Shown: positions 41,472 through 50,402 of the stretch, piece by piece
How the letters are laid out: the number at the start of each line of letters is the position of its first letter
How positions within the stretch are numbered: the stretch's first letter is position 1
Source: an uncultured Brachybacterium sp.
GTDB lineage: Bacteria; Actinomycetota; Actinomycetes; Actinomycetales; Dermabacteraceae
Assembly: GCF_947500705.1 (NCBI RefSeq)
Contig: NZ_CANMSY010000003.1
Location: 62,001 to 126,000, forward strand
DNA: 64,000 nucleotides
Direction of reading: 5' to 3'
Made by a program: the position numbers and the translations under genes
The notes under the pieces: model-generated
Told to the model about the DNA's origin: nothing
Seen by the model: only the letters and a program-made list of their open reading frames with translations
The model's database searches: none

Positions 41472-42712
41472 CAGGCACCCACCTCGGCCGGGCGCTGTGC
41501 CACTGTCCGGCGTTGAACCGCTGCCGGGCGCAGTGCCTCCACCTGCCGGAGCAGCTCACGGCAGCGGATCTGCCAGTCGTGCTCGCGCACCGCCGTCTGG
41601 CGGGAGCTCCTGGCGAGGCGGTCGCGGTGGGCGGGATCGGCGGCCAGCTCGTCAAGGGCGGCGGCGAGCTCGTCCACGTCCCCGGGCGTCACCAGCACGC
41701 CCAGCTCGCCCTGGCTGAGCAGCGCCGGGATGGTGCCGATCGCGGAGGCGATCGTGGGCAGTCCCGCCGCGAGGTACTCGTAGACCTTCAGCGGGGAGAA
41801 GTAGTGCTCCCCCGCCGGGTAGGGGGCGGTCGCGATGTCGATCTCGTGGAGGATGCCCGGCACCAGCTCGGGGGCGACGGCGCCGCGGAAGCGGACCCGG
41901 TCTGCGATGTCGAGCTCGGCGGCGAGCTGCTCGAGCTCCTCCTGCTGCGGACCGGTGCCGCAGATGTCCAGGCGCAGGTTCTCGCGGGTGCGGGCGAAGG
42001 CTCGCAGCAGCACGTCGGTGCCGTGCCAGGGCTTCAGGGTGCCCACGAAGCCGACGGTCACCGGCGCCTTCGGCCCCGCTGCGACGACGGATCGGCTGCC
42101 GGGGGTGATGCGTTGGGTGTTCACACCGTTGGGGGTCACGACCACGCGGGCCGGATCAGCACCCTCGTTCCGGGTCCATTGCGCCACGGCGTCGCTCACG
42201 CAGGAGATGAGCGACGCGCCGCGCAGCTGGCGCCGGGTCGCCTCGAGCGCGCCGGCCTCGTCGGCCAGGCTGCGGTGCTGGCGCTGCTCGGCGATCAGCG
42301 GCGCGTTGACCTCGAGGATCGAGGGGATCGGGGCGGCCGACGGGCCGGCCGGGTCTGCCGGGTCTGCCGGGCTGACAGGCGGTGCCGAGAGCCGTGCGGC
42401 GGTGTCGGAGAACAGGGAGTAGCGCTCGTAGACCAGATCGAAGCCGCCGGCGGAGATCTCCTCGGCGATCGCGGCGGAGGCCGCGGCCACGGCCAGTTCG
42501 CGCTCGGCGCCGCTGCCCTTGGGCAGGCGGTGGCGGCGCACCTCGAGGTCGGCGAGGTCGGCGGGGATGTCGTCGTTCACGCGGGTGCAGAAGACGGTCA
42601 CCTCGTGGCCGTCGGCGCGGAAGGCGCGGATGACCTCCTGGACGTGCACGGAGGCTCCCTTGGTGCCGAACACCCCGATGCCGGGGTCGAGCAGGGCGTA
42701 GGCGATCCTCAT
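41471..42712 (-). CDS. GT4-family glycosyltransferase A
   Basis: A 413-residue GT-B glycosyltransferase: N-terminal MRIAYALLDPGIGVFGTKGA, a middle VVTPNGVNTQRITPG, and a C-terminal donor site GEHYFSPLKVYEYLAAGLPTIAS with the E-x7-E pattern of GT4. The start at 42712 overlaps the upstream stop (ATGA); longer frames upstream are not coding. The sugar donor is unknown. UDP-glucuronate is a reasonable candidate given two dehydrogenases nearby. Confidence 0.9.
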   Translation of the reverse strand: MRIAYALLDPGIGVFGTKGASVHVQEVIRAFRADGHEVTVFCTRVNDDIPADLADLEVRRHRLPKGSGAERELAVAAASAAIAEEISAGGFDLVYERYSLFSDTAARLSAPPVSPADPADPAGPSAAPIPSILEVNAPLIAEQRQHRSLADEAGALEATRRQLRGASLISCVSDAVAQWTRNEGADPARVVVTPNGVNTQRITPGSRSVVAAGPKAPVTVGFVGTLKPWHGTDVLLRAFARTRENLRLDICGTGPQQEELEQLAAELDIADRVRFRGAVAPELVPGILHEIDIATAPYPAGEHYFSPLKVYEYLAAGLPTIASAIGTIPALLSQGELGVLVTPGDVDELAAALDELAADPAHRDRLARSSRQTAVREHDWQIRCRELLRQVEALRPAAVQRRTVAQRPAEVGA

Positions 42713-44052
42713 GACAGGGTCCTTCCGGCGGGAGCGATCGGCTGGGCGGCCGACGGGGCTGTGGCGGGCGAGAGTGACTGCTCGACCCGCTGCACCTCTG
42801 ACAGCTCGATCGGCTGGGTGAGGATGTTGCGATGCGCGGAGCGCTCGGCCAATGAGCGCAGGTGGCGGGCCTGGGAGCGGGAGTCGTACTCCGCGGAGAC
42901 CAGCTCCCGGGCGGCGTCGGTGAGGGTGAGCCGGTCCGTGGCGGGGTCCAGCGCCTCGCGGACGGCGCCGACCAGTGCGGCGGTGTCCCCGGTGGGGACC
43001 AGCCAGCCGGTCTCTCCGTCGAGGATCACCTCGCCGACGGCGGTGACGGAGGCTGCGACGCAGGGGATGCCGGTGGCCATCGCCTCGAGCAGCACGGTGG
43101 GCAGTCCGTCGGCGTTGCCGTCGGCCCCGATCACGAAGGGGGCCACGAACAGATCGGCCGCCTCCAGCAGGTGGCGCACCTCCTCCTGGGTGCGCGGTCC
43201 CAGCAGCCGGACCTGCTGCTGGAGCCCGAGCTCGTCGATCTTCGCGGCCAGCTCGTCGCGCAGCGGGCCGTCTCCGACGATCTCGGCACGCACCTCTCGG
43301 CCCTCCTCGCGCAGGGCGTGGACGACGTCGATCAGCTGGTCGAAGCCCTTCTTCTCGACCAGGCGACCCACTCCGAGCAGGAGCGGCACCTCGGCGAGGT
43401 CCGTGCGGCGGCGGTAGGGGAAGCGCTCGAGCTCGAGTCCGTTGCGCACCAGCTCCAGCCGGGCGGTGTCCCGGGCGCCGAAGCGGTTCTGCAGGTGGCG
43501 GCGGTTGTACTCGCTGATGGTGACGGCGTGGTCCGCGTCGCGCAGCTTGCGGGCGAGGTCCTCGTCCTCCACATCGCGGTGGAAGATGTCCTTGGCGTGG
43601 GCGGTGAAGGAGTAGGGAAGATCGGTGAGCAGGCCGGCCAATCGAGCCACCGTGGTCGCCATCGACGCGAAGTGCGCATGCAGATGCGTCACGCCGTGCT
43701 CGCGGGCGAGCATCGCGACGGCCACGGCCTGTTCGGCGTCGTCCACCCCGGCGCCCGCCAGCTCTCCGAGCTGCGCGGACAGGCCGGCGGCGAGCACCGG
43801 ATCGGCCATCGCCGCACCCCATACCTCCCAGAGGCGGCGCGGGCTCGAGGAGCGGCCCACCTGGATGACGGGGGCCTGCACCCGGGCGAGCTCGGGGTGG
43901 AAGCGGGCATCGATCGGGGGTCGCAGGGAGAAGATCACGATCTCCTCACCGGCGGCCTCGCGGGCGAGGATCTCCGAGACGATGAACGTCTCCGAGAAGC
44001 GCGGGTACATCTTCAGGACGTACGCGATGCGATGGGGACTCTCAACCGACAT
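42709..44052 (-). CDS. GT4-family glycosyltransferase B (WcaL-like)
   Basis: A 447-residue GT-B enzyme resembling colanic-acid glycosyltransferases: YVLKMYPRFSETFIVSEILA at the N-terminus, THLHAHFASMATTVARLA, then GVGRLVEKKGFDQLIDVV and a donor site DGLPTVLLEAMATGIPCVAS. It overlaps GT C by 11 bases and GT A by 4. It probably adds one residue to the same glycan. Confidence 0.9.
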   Translation of the reverse strand: MSVESPHRIAYVLKMYPRFSETFIVSEILAREAAGEEIVIFSLRPPIDARFHPELARVQAPVIQVGRSSSPRRLWEVWGAAMADPVLAAGLSAQLGELAGAGVDDAEQAVAVAMLAREHGVTHLHAHFASMATTVARLAGLLTDLPYSFTAHAKDIFHRDVEDEDLARKLRDADHAVTISEYNRRHLQNRFGARDTARLELVRNGLELERFPYRRRTDLAEVPLLLGVGRLVEKKGFDQLIDVVHALREEGREVRAEIVGDGPLRDELAAKIDELGLQQQVRLLGPRTQEEVRHLLEAADLFVAPFVIGADGNADGLPTVLLEAMATGIPCVAASVTAVGEVILDGETGWLVPTGDTAALVGAVREALDPATDRLTLTDAARELVSAEYDSRSQARHLRSLAERSAHRNILTQPIELSEVQRVEQSLSPATAPSAAQPIAPAGRTLS

Positions 44053-45346
44053 GGCGGGACACCTCCGGGTGGGCGGGGACGGACACGGGCAGGGGCTCCA
44101 CGGCGAGGTGCGCGACGGCAGAGTGCGCGTCGGCGGAGTGCGCAGTAGCAGAGTGCGAGGCGGCAGAGCGCGAGGCAGCAGCCGGGAGCAGTTCTTTGGC
44201 GAGGTGGGCGACGATGTCGAGCCCGCCGAGGTCGATGTGGCTGCGGTCGGTGCGGCCCGTGACCGAACGGTGCCACCAGGCGGTGATGTCCTCGGCGGTC
44301 AGGGTCTCGGGGTTGCAGGTCTCGACCGCGCCGACGCTGGCGAGGGCCCGGGCGCGACGCGGCTGCTCCTGGCGGCGGCGGTGGCGGGGCACGACGAGGG
44401 CGGGAGTGGACGTCGCCATGACCTCGGCCATCGTGTTGTAGCCACCCATGCACACCACCGAGACCGCCTCGGCGATCAGCTCGGGGACGTCTGCGGCGCT
44501 GCGGATCACGGTGGTTGACGCGCTGGTGGCGGCGGCCAGCGCACGGATCTCGGTGATGTCCTGCTCGGGCATCTGCGGACCGGTGATCAGCAGGTGCTGG
44601 TGCCCCTCGGGCAGCTGCGCGCTCGCGGCGAGACGGGCGAGCTCCGCGCCGTCGGAACCGCCGCCGAGGACGGTGAGGACGTAGGGCGGGGGCGGCTTGG
44701 GCGAGGTGCGGCCGGGGTAGGTCGTGCGGCCGGCGGGTCGGCCGTGGGAGAGGTAACCGGTGGGGGTGGCCAGCCTGGAGAGCGCAGGCGGCAGCTCGCC
44801 GGTCAGGCGGGGGTCGTAGACGTGGTGGTCACCGTAGACCCAGACCGCGTCGAGATAGGAGGCCACGTGCTCGGCCCCGCCGAGAGCCTCCCATTCGGCG
44901 CTCGCCACGCGCGGGGAGTCGAGCACCTCACGCAGGCCCAGCACGGTGGCCGTGCCCCGGGCGCGGAGGTTCGCGAGCACGGGCTCCAGCTCGCCGTCGA
45001 TGCCGAAGGGGTGGCGGTCGGCGATGAACAGGTCCGGCTTCAGGGCGGCCAGGGCGGCGTCGATGGTGGCGCTGCGCAGGTCCCGCAGGGAGTCCGGGTC
45101 CATGCCGAGGCGGCGCGCGCCGTAGCCGCCGCGGACGCGGGTCATGCCCGGCAGCACGAGCCAGTCCCAGCCCTCGGGGAGCGGGTCGCGGCCGGCGTCG
45201 GGGTGGCCGGCGATCAGCAGGCCGCCGACGGTTCCGCCGGTCAGGGTCGGCAGGTGCTCCCCCAGCGCATAGGCGAGGGCGCGATTGCGGCGTGCATGGC
45301 CCAGTCCCACGGAATCGTGGGAGTACAGCGCGATCGTGGTGTCCAT
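44042..45346 (-). CDS. MurG/GT28-like glycosyltransferase C, first gene of the operon
   Basis: A 434-residue GT-B protein. It begins ALYSHDSVGLGHARRNRALA, like COG4671/GT28 predicted glycosyltransferases, and has a C-terminal nucleotide-sugar site VVCMGGYNTMAEVMATSTPA. The last 50 residues are a low-complexity run of Ser/Ala/His repeats (units like AHSA). AGGAG lies six bases before the ATG. It opens the six-gene operon running down to 35267. A leader of about 150 nt separates it from the upstream palindromic element. Confidence 0.88.
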   Translation of the reverse strand: MDTTIALYSHDSVGLGHARRNRALAYALGEHLPTLTGGTVGGLLIAGHPDAGRDPLPEGWDWLVLPGMTRVRGGYGARRLGMDPDSLRDLRSATIDAALAALKPDLFIADRHPFGIDGELEPVLANLRARGTATVLGLREVLDSPRVASAEWEALGGAEHVASYLDAVWVYGDHHVYDPRLTGELPPALSRLATPTGYLSHGRPAGRTTYPGRTSPKPPPPYVLTVLGGGSDGAELARLAASAQLPEGHQHLLITGPQMPEQDITEIRALAAATSASTTVIRSAADVPELIAEAVSVVCMGGYNTMAEVMATSTPALVVPRHRRRQEQPRRARALASVGAVETCNPETLTAEDITAWWHRSVTGRTDRSHIDLGGLDIVAHLAKELLPAAASRSAASHSATAHSADAHSAVAHLAVEPLPVSVPAHPEVSRHVG

Positions 45347-45490
45347 CGGACTCTCCTGCTCGTTCGGTGACGATCAGAAGGATGACGGGCGGCCATGAGG
45401 TGTCGATGAGGCGTCGATGAGGAGGCTCTCATCGCTCCAGGGCAGCGCATGAGCTGGTGCGATGGCGTGCTGCGCGGGCGGAATGGAAGA

Positions 45491-45557
45491 GTACTGGCGC
45501 TCTGGAGCACGCTCTGGCCATATCGCCGGAGCGTGCTCCCCGGCGCCCGTGCTCGAC
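45491..45557 (-). repeat. 67-bp palindromic element upstream of the glycan operon (copy A)
   Basis: The perfect arms GGAGCACGCTC (45504-45514) and GAGCGTGCTCC (45529-45539) surround a 14-bp centre. The whole 67 bp aligns without gaps to 47103-47169, 53 positions being identical by hand count. It lies about 150 bp upstream of glycosyltransferase C, so it may be a promoter or operator region; it also lies just after the dehydrogenase-2 stop and could terminate. Confidence 0.75.
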
Positions 45558-45567
45558 GTCGCCGCGG

Positions 45568-46968
45568 TCAGATCAGCGCGGGCAGCGTCCGCGCAGTGTC
45601 GGGCGGGGCTGGGGCTGCCGTCGGGGCTGGGCCTGGCGTCGGGGCCGACCGTCCCAGTGCCCGCAGCTCCCAGCCGGCCTCCGCCCAGCTGCGCGGCTCG
45701 AGCACGGAGCGGCCGTCGAGCATGCGTGGTACGGCGACGAGCCCGGCGGCCCAGACGGGGTCGAGGTCGCGGTACTCGCGCCATTCGGTGAGCAACAGCG
45801 TCAGCTCGGCACCGCGCAGTGCGGTGGCCAGATCTGCCTCCACGACCAGGCCCGGCACGCGCTGGGAGGCGTTGGCCAGTGCCTGCGGATCGGTGACCGT
45901 GACCTGCGCTCCCGCCTGCAGCAGCCGGTCGGCGACATCGAGTGCCGGGGAGTCGCGCACGTCGTCGCTGTCGGGCTTGAAGGCGGCACCGAGCACGGTG
46001 ATCCGTCGGCCGCGGAGGATGCCGAGCATCTCGCCGGAGAGCTCGACCGTGCGGGCGCGGCGGCGCTCGTTGATCGTGTCCACCTCGCGCAGGAACCCTA
46101 GGGACTCCCCCACGCCGTGCTCCTCTGCGCTGGCGATGAAGGCACGGATGTCCTTGGGCAGGCAGCCGCCGCCGAAGCCCACTCCGGCGCGCAGGAACTT
46201 CGCCCCGATGCGGTCATCCATCCCGATCGCGCGGGCGACATCGGTGACATCCCCGCCCACGGCCTCGCACATCTCGGCGATCGCGTTGATGAAGGAGATC
46301 TTCGTGGCCAGGAAAGCGTTGGCGGAGGCTTTGACCAGCTCGGCGGTCTCATAGCCCATCACCAGGCGCGGGGTGTCCCTGGCCAGGATCGGGGCGTAGA
46401 CGGCATCGAGCCGGCGCACCGCAGCCACCGCCGGCAAGGTCTCCGGGTCGCGGACCCCATAGACGAGCCGGTCCGGTTCCAGGGTGTCCTTCACGGCGAA
46501 GCCCTCGCGCAGGAACTCGGGATTCCACAGCAGCTGCACTCCCTCGACCTGCTCCACGCGGTCGGCGAGCCTCCGGGCGGTGCCGGCGGGGACGGTGGAC
46601 TTGCCCACCACCAGCGTCGGTGCGCCCTCACGGGCCGGCAGCACGTCCCGCAGCGACTCGGTGGCGGCCTCGAGGTGGGACAGGTCCGCGCCGTAGCCGT
46701 CCTTGCGCTGTGGGGTGCCGAGCCCCAGGAAGTGCACGTCGGCCTGGGCGAGGTCGGCGTAGTCGGTGGTGAAGCGCAGCCTTCCGGCGGCGAGCCCCCG
46801 GCGGAGGATGTCCTCGAAGCCGGGTTCGTGGAAGGGCGCGCGGCCGGCCTGCAGGACGGCGACGCGCTCCGCATCGACATCCAGGCCGATCACGTCGTGG
46901 CCGATCTCTGCCATGGCGGCGGCGTGCACGGCGCCGAGATACCCCACCCCGATCACGGAGATCATCAT
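45568..46968 (-). CDS. UDP-glucose 6-dehydrogenase (copy 2)
   Basis: A 466-residue paralogue of copy 1, with SVIGVGYLGAVHAAAMAEIG and the catalytic cysteine in GVGFGGGCLPKDIRAF. It stands alone, with its own upstream palindromic element (copy B) and a leader of about 140 nt. A GAGG-rich ribosome site precedes the tandem ATGs. Two UDP-glucuronate sources within 10 kb suggest high demand or separate control. Confidence 0.92.
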   Translation of the reverse strand: MMISVIGVGYLGAVHAAAMAEIGHDVIGLDVDAERVAVLQAGRAPFHEPGFEDILRRGLAAGRLRFTTDYADLAQADVHFLGLGTPQRKDGYGADLSHLEAATESLRDVLPAREGAPTLVVGKSTVPAGTARRLADRVEQVEGVQLLWNPEFLREGFAVKDTLEPDRLVYGVRDPETLPAVAAVRRLDAVYAPILARDTPRLVMGYETAELVKASANAFLATKISFINAIAEMCEAVGGDVTDVARAIGMDDRIGAKFLRAGVGFGGGCLPKDIRAFIASAEEHGVGESLGFLREVDTINERRRARTVELSGEMLGILRGRRITVLGAAFKPDSDDVRDSPALDVADRLLQAGAQVTVTDPQALANASQRVPGLVVEADLATALRGAELTLLLTEWREYRDLDPVWAAGLVAVPRMLDGRSVLEPRSWAEAGWELRALGRSAPTPGPAPTAAPAPPDTARTLPALI

Positions 46969-47102
46969 CTGCCTCGCTCCCTTCCTCGCAGAGCCCGCTG
47001 CCGGGCCTTTCCTGCCACGGTGCCAGGCACAGGTGACGGTGAGGTGTCGCCCTCGTGGCGATCAGGAGAGGAGCAGACCACCGGGCCGTCGTGAGGCAGC
47101 GA

Positions 47103-47169
47103 GCACTGGCGCGTGGTGACACGCTCCGGTCATACTTCCGGAGCGTGCTCCCCGTCGCCCGTCCTCGAC
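47103..47169 (-). repeat. 67-bp palindromic element upstream of UDP-glucose dehydrogenase 2 (copy B)
   Basis: The perfect arms CACGCTCCGG (47120-47129) and CCGGAGCGTG (47138-47147) are 8 bp apart. It aligns over all 67 bp with copy A at 45491-45557. The palindrome's pairing register differs slightly from copy A, but the flanks GCACTGGCGC and CCCGTCGCCCGT are also kept, which argues for a protein-binding or promoter element rather than only an RNA hairpin. Confidence 0.75.
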
Positions 47170-47211
47170 AGCAATCCCGTCGGGAGCATGCCTGCGCGCC
47201 GTCCGGCCGGT

Positions 47212-50049
47212 TCAGCGGGGGGTGTCCCCGGCGGCCTGGATCCACGCCGCGAGCCAGGAATCCGGGTCCCCGGCGAGCTGCGCCGGGGCGCCGTCCTCGG
47301 CGAGGACGCCGCTCTCGAAGCACACCACCCGATCGGCGCCGAGCACGGTCTCCGGCTGGTCGCTGCTGATCAGCGCGGTGCGCCCGGCCGCGAGGGAGGC
47401 CAGCGCACGGTGCACCGAGTCGTGCTCGGTGGGATCCAGCTCGGCGTCGGCGCCGTCGAGCATCACCACCGGGGCGTCGCGCAGCAGCGCCCGGGTGATC
47501 GCGATCCGGCGGCGCTGCCCGTCGGACAGCGCTGCGCCACGGTGGGCGAGGAGGGTGTCGTAGCCTTCGGGAAGCAGGGTGATGAACTCATCGGCGCCGC
47601 TGCGGCGAGCGGCCGCGACGACCTCGTCGTCGGTGGCGCCGGGCCGGCCCACCCGGATGTTCTCCCGCACGGTCTCGCTGAACAGCGCCGATTCGCGTTG
47701 GACGACGGCCATCGCGCTGCGCAGATCCGCCAGGGCGAGGGTGCGGGTGTCGTAGCGGTCCAGCAGCACCCGTCCGCTGTCGGGCTGGTCCAGGCGCAGC
47801 AGATAGGACAGCAGCGCGGACGCCTCGGCCCCGTCGCGTCCCACCAGGGCCACGTGCTGGCCGGCCGGGATCATCAGCGAGACGTTCTCGAACAGCGGTC
47901 CCCGCGGCCCGGCGGTGCCGAGCGCCGAGTACACCACCTCTCCGCGCAGTGCACCGAGAGTCTGGGCGCGGCTGGGCTCGGTGATCACGGGGCGGTGCTC
48001 GAGCAGCGTCCCGATCCGGCCTCCGGCAGCGGCGATGGCCGGCAGCCCGGTCGACTGGTGGACGACCTCGCGGGCCAGGACCACGGCGATCAGCACGGCG
48101 GCGATCACCATCGTGAGCTCACCGGGGGTCATGGTGCCGGCGTTCATGCGCCAGCCGCCCAGGAGCAGCGCGGCGCCGATGCCCAGTCCGGCGACCAGCT
48201 CGCCGAGGAAGCCGCCGACGGCGCTGCTGCGACGGGCAGCGGTATGGGAGCGGGCGGAGCGGTCGCCGAGCTCGGCGAGGCTGTGCTGGGCCCGCTGCTC
48301 GAGCCCGTAGGACTGGATGGTGCGGGTGGCGGCGAGCAGTTCGTCGGCCGTCTCGGCGAGGACCACCCCGTCGGCGAGGGCCGCGGTCTCCTTCCGTCGC
48401 TGTGCGGCAAGGGAGACGCGTGCCACCAGGGCGTACAGCCCGGCGCTGACCAGCACGATGGCGGCGGCGATCGGTTCGACGACCAGCATCATCACGATGA
48501 GCGAGGCCAATGCCAGCAGGCCCGTCACCAGGCGCGGTCCGGTGTGGGCGACCAGGTCCCGCAGCCGTGCCACGTCCTCGGTCAGCGGGGAGCTGACCCG
48601 GCTGAGGTTCTCGCCGTCCCGCCCGGGGCTGAGGAGATGGAGATGGCCGAGCAGGCGGCCGCGCAGTGCGGTGGCGACGTGGCCCCCGATCCGGTGCAGG
48701 ATCCCGACCGAGAGAGCGCGGAATCCTGCCTGCAGCGCCATCAGGGCAACCAGCGCCCCGGCGGAGAGCAGCAGGGCGGTGCCCGGATCGGCCCCTCCGC
48801 CGGTGGAGGCGGTGGCTCCGGCGCCGGCCGCAGCGAGCGCCGCATCGATCGAGTACTTCAGCGGGAAGGGCAGCGCGACCAGCATCCAGACGCTCAGCAC
48901 CAGAGAGATCAGGCCGACGATCAGCGCCGATCGGTGGGCGTGCAGATCCGGCAGCACGAGGTCGAGCGCCGCGCCGAGGGTGCCCGTGCGGCGGGCATCC
49001 TGGCCTGCGGCGGTCTTCGGGCCCGGTGCAGGTGCGGACTGCGGTGGGACGGGGAGTTCGGCGGCGCTCGGCGACTGCTCGACGGGGGCCGGCGAGAGGG
49101 CGGAGCCACCGAGGGGCACCGGAGACGCCGCGGGCATCGGTGTCGTGACCGGGAGCGATCGGGTCGACTCCGCGGGAGCGGCCAGCCGGGTCGGCTCCGC
49201 GGGAGCGGCCTGCGGGCCGAGCGTCGCCGGTGCCGCCGGGGAGGGGCCTGGGGTGGGCACGGGCTCGACGTCGGGCGCAGAATCTGGCGAGGATTCCCGG
49301 TCGGTCCGGGGCTCGGAGGCGGGCACGGAATGGGGCTCGGCCACGTGCTCCGACGCGGCATCATCGCGGATCACCTGCCAGCGCTCTGCCGATTCCTGGT
49401 CTTCGAGGGACTCCGCGGCCAGCTCCTCATGCGTCCCCGCTGCGGGTCTCTCCTCCGCCCCACGCACCGGGTCGAGAACCGGGATCTCGTGGGTGGACGG
49501 CGTCAGCTCTGCCGCCGGCTCCTGTACCCAGAGGTCCGCGGGCACGGGGTCCTGCGGGTCCAGCTCCGGTGAACCCTCGGGCTGCGTCGCCCCCTCCCCT
49601 GCGGACTCCCCTGCAGAGTCGCGGGCGGCAGGGCGCCGGAAGGGGCGGGCTGTGGCACGAGGTGCTCGTCGCAGCCGGACCCCGCGCAGGGATGGAGAGG
49701 AGGGGCTGTGCGGAGAGTCCTCTGCGTCCTCCGCAACAGGCTCCTCCGCAGGCTTCTCAACGGAGTCCCCAGCGGGCTCCTCAGCAGGCTCCCCAGCGGG
49801 CTCCTCAGCAGAATCGTCGGCCGAAGGAGCTGGCTCCACCAGCTCGAACCGACCCGGCGCGGCCGCGCCCTCTGCCGCATCGACCCCGTCCGACCCGGCC
49901 CAGGCGTCTCGCGCCAGCTCATCCGACCAGGGCGGCGGGGAGGTGCGACGCTTCGGGGAGCCGATCTCGATCCACGCGGGCTCTGCGGAGGCCGGGGCAT
50001 CGTTCGAGGCAGCGCGGACGGGGACATCGGGGCTGGAATCGGTGCTCAT
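47212..50049 (-). CDS. ABC-transporter-like protein with dead nucleotide-binding domain and long disordered N-terminus
   Basis: A 945-residue protein starting at the ATG at 50049 (AGGAGGAG upstream). About 360 N-terminal residues are acidic and Pro/Glu/Ala/Ser-rich with repeats such as EEPAGEPAEEPAGD. An ABC type IV membrane domain and nucleotide-binding domain follow, related to the exporter at 39432-41471. Every motif is changed: Walker A reads GRDGAEAS (737-744, no lysine), the Q-loop VVQRES, the signature LSDGQ (841-845), Walker B MLDG (Gly866 for Glu), and the switch histidine is Asp897. ATP hydrolysis is not expected. The frame is intact, so this is not simple decay. Confidence 0.9.
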   Translation of the reverse strand: MSTDSSPDVPVRAASNDAPASAEPAWIEIGSPKRRTSPPPWSDELARDAWAGSDGVDAAEGAAAPGRFELVEPAPSADDSAEEPAGEPAEEPAGDSVEKPAEEPVAEDAEDSPHSPSSPSLRGVRLRRAPRATARPFRRPAARDSAGESAGEGATQPEGSPELDPQDPVPADLWVQEPAAELTPSTHEIPVLDPVRGAEERPAAGTHEELAAESLEDQESAERWQVIRDDAASEHVAEPHSVPASEPRTDRESSPDSAPDVEPVPTPGPSPAAPATLGPQAAPAEPTRLAAPAESTRSLPVTTPMPAASPVPLGGSALSPAPVEQSPSAAELPVPPQSAPAPGPKTAAGQDARRTGTLGAALDLVLPDLHAHRSALIVGLISLVLSVWMLVALPFPLKYSIDAALAAAGAGATASTGGGADPGTALLLSAGALVALMALQAGFRALSVGILHRIGGHVATALRGRLLGHLHLLSPGRDGENLSRVSSPLTEDVARLRDLVAHTGPRLVTGLLALASLIVMMLVVEPIAAAIVLVSAGLYALVARVSLAAQRRKETAALADGVVLAETADELLAATRTIQSYGLEQRAQHSLAELGDRSARSHTAARRSSAVGGFLGELVAGLGIGAALLLGGWRMNAGTMTPGELTMVIAAVLIAVVLAREVVHQSTGLPAIAAAGGRIGTLLEHRPVITEPSRAQTLGALRGEVVYSALGTAGPRGPLFENVSLMIPAGQHVALVGRDGAEASALLSYLLRLDQPDSGRVLLDRYDTRTLALADLRSAMAVVQRESALFSETVRENIRVGRPGATDDEVVAAARRSGADEFITLLPEGYDTLLAHRGAALSDGQRRRIAITRALLRDAPVVMLDGADAELDPTEHDSVHRALASLAAGRTALISSDQPETVLGADRVVCFESGVLAEDGAPAQLAGDPDSWLAAWIQAAGDTPR

Positions 50050-50402
50050 GCGCTCTGCTCCTCCTGGCATCGCAGGGCAGCCCGGCAGTCCGCTGCGGCT
50101 GCGCGGCCGAGGTGCGAGGTGCGGTGGTTCACGATGGTCATGGCGGTCCTGAGAACGTCGGGAAGAGATACCCGGAGGAACGCACCGGGGCGAGTAGCGC
50201 TCCAGTCTGTCACCGTCCGTGGCGATGCCCATGCTGACCGGGCCCGGTGAAGCGCAGGTGAGACGATGATGAGGACTTCCTCAGTCTGCGCCAGGAGCGG
50301 AAGCGCCCACCTCGCCCTGCCACCCCGAGCCCCCATCCAGTAGAATTTTCAAGGAACGCGGTGGTCGTGCCACCGCCACAGACCCCGCTGACGGAGGATC
50401 CG
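50050..50402. other. Divergent spacer between the pseudo-ABC gene and the FrnE-like gene
   Basis: 353 bp without a gene. A TAGAAT hexamer at 50341-50346 could be the -10 element for the rightward gene, giving a leader of about 50 nt. A small dyad GCGGTGG-TCGTG-CCACCGC lies in that leader (about 50358-50376). I see no clear promoter for the leftward gene and no copy of the 67-bp palindromic element. Confidence 0.5.

Noticed and set aside
49230-50237. Long rightward frames opposite the disordered part of the pseudo-ABC protein
   Set aside because: They mirror Pro/Glu/Ala repeats on the true strand and contain only low-complexity arginine/proline sequence.
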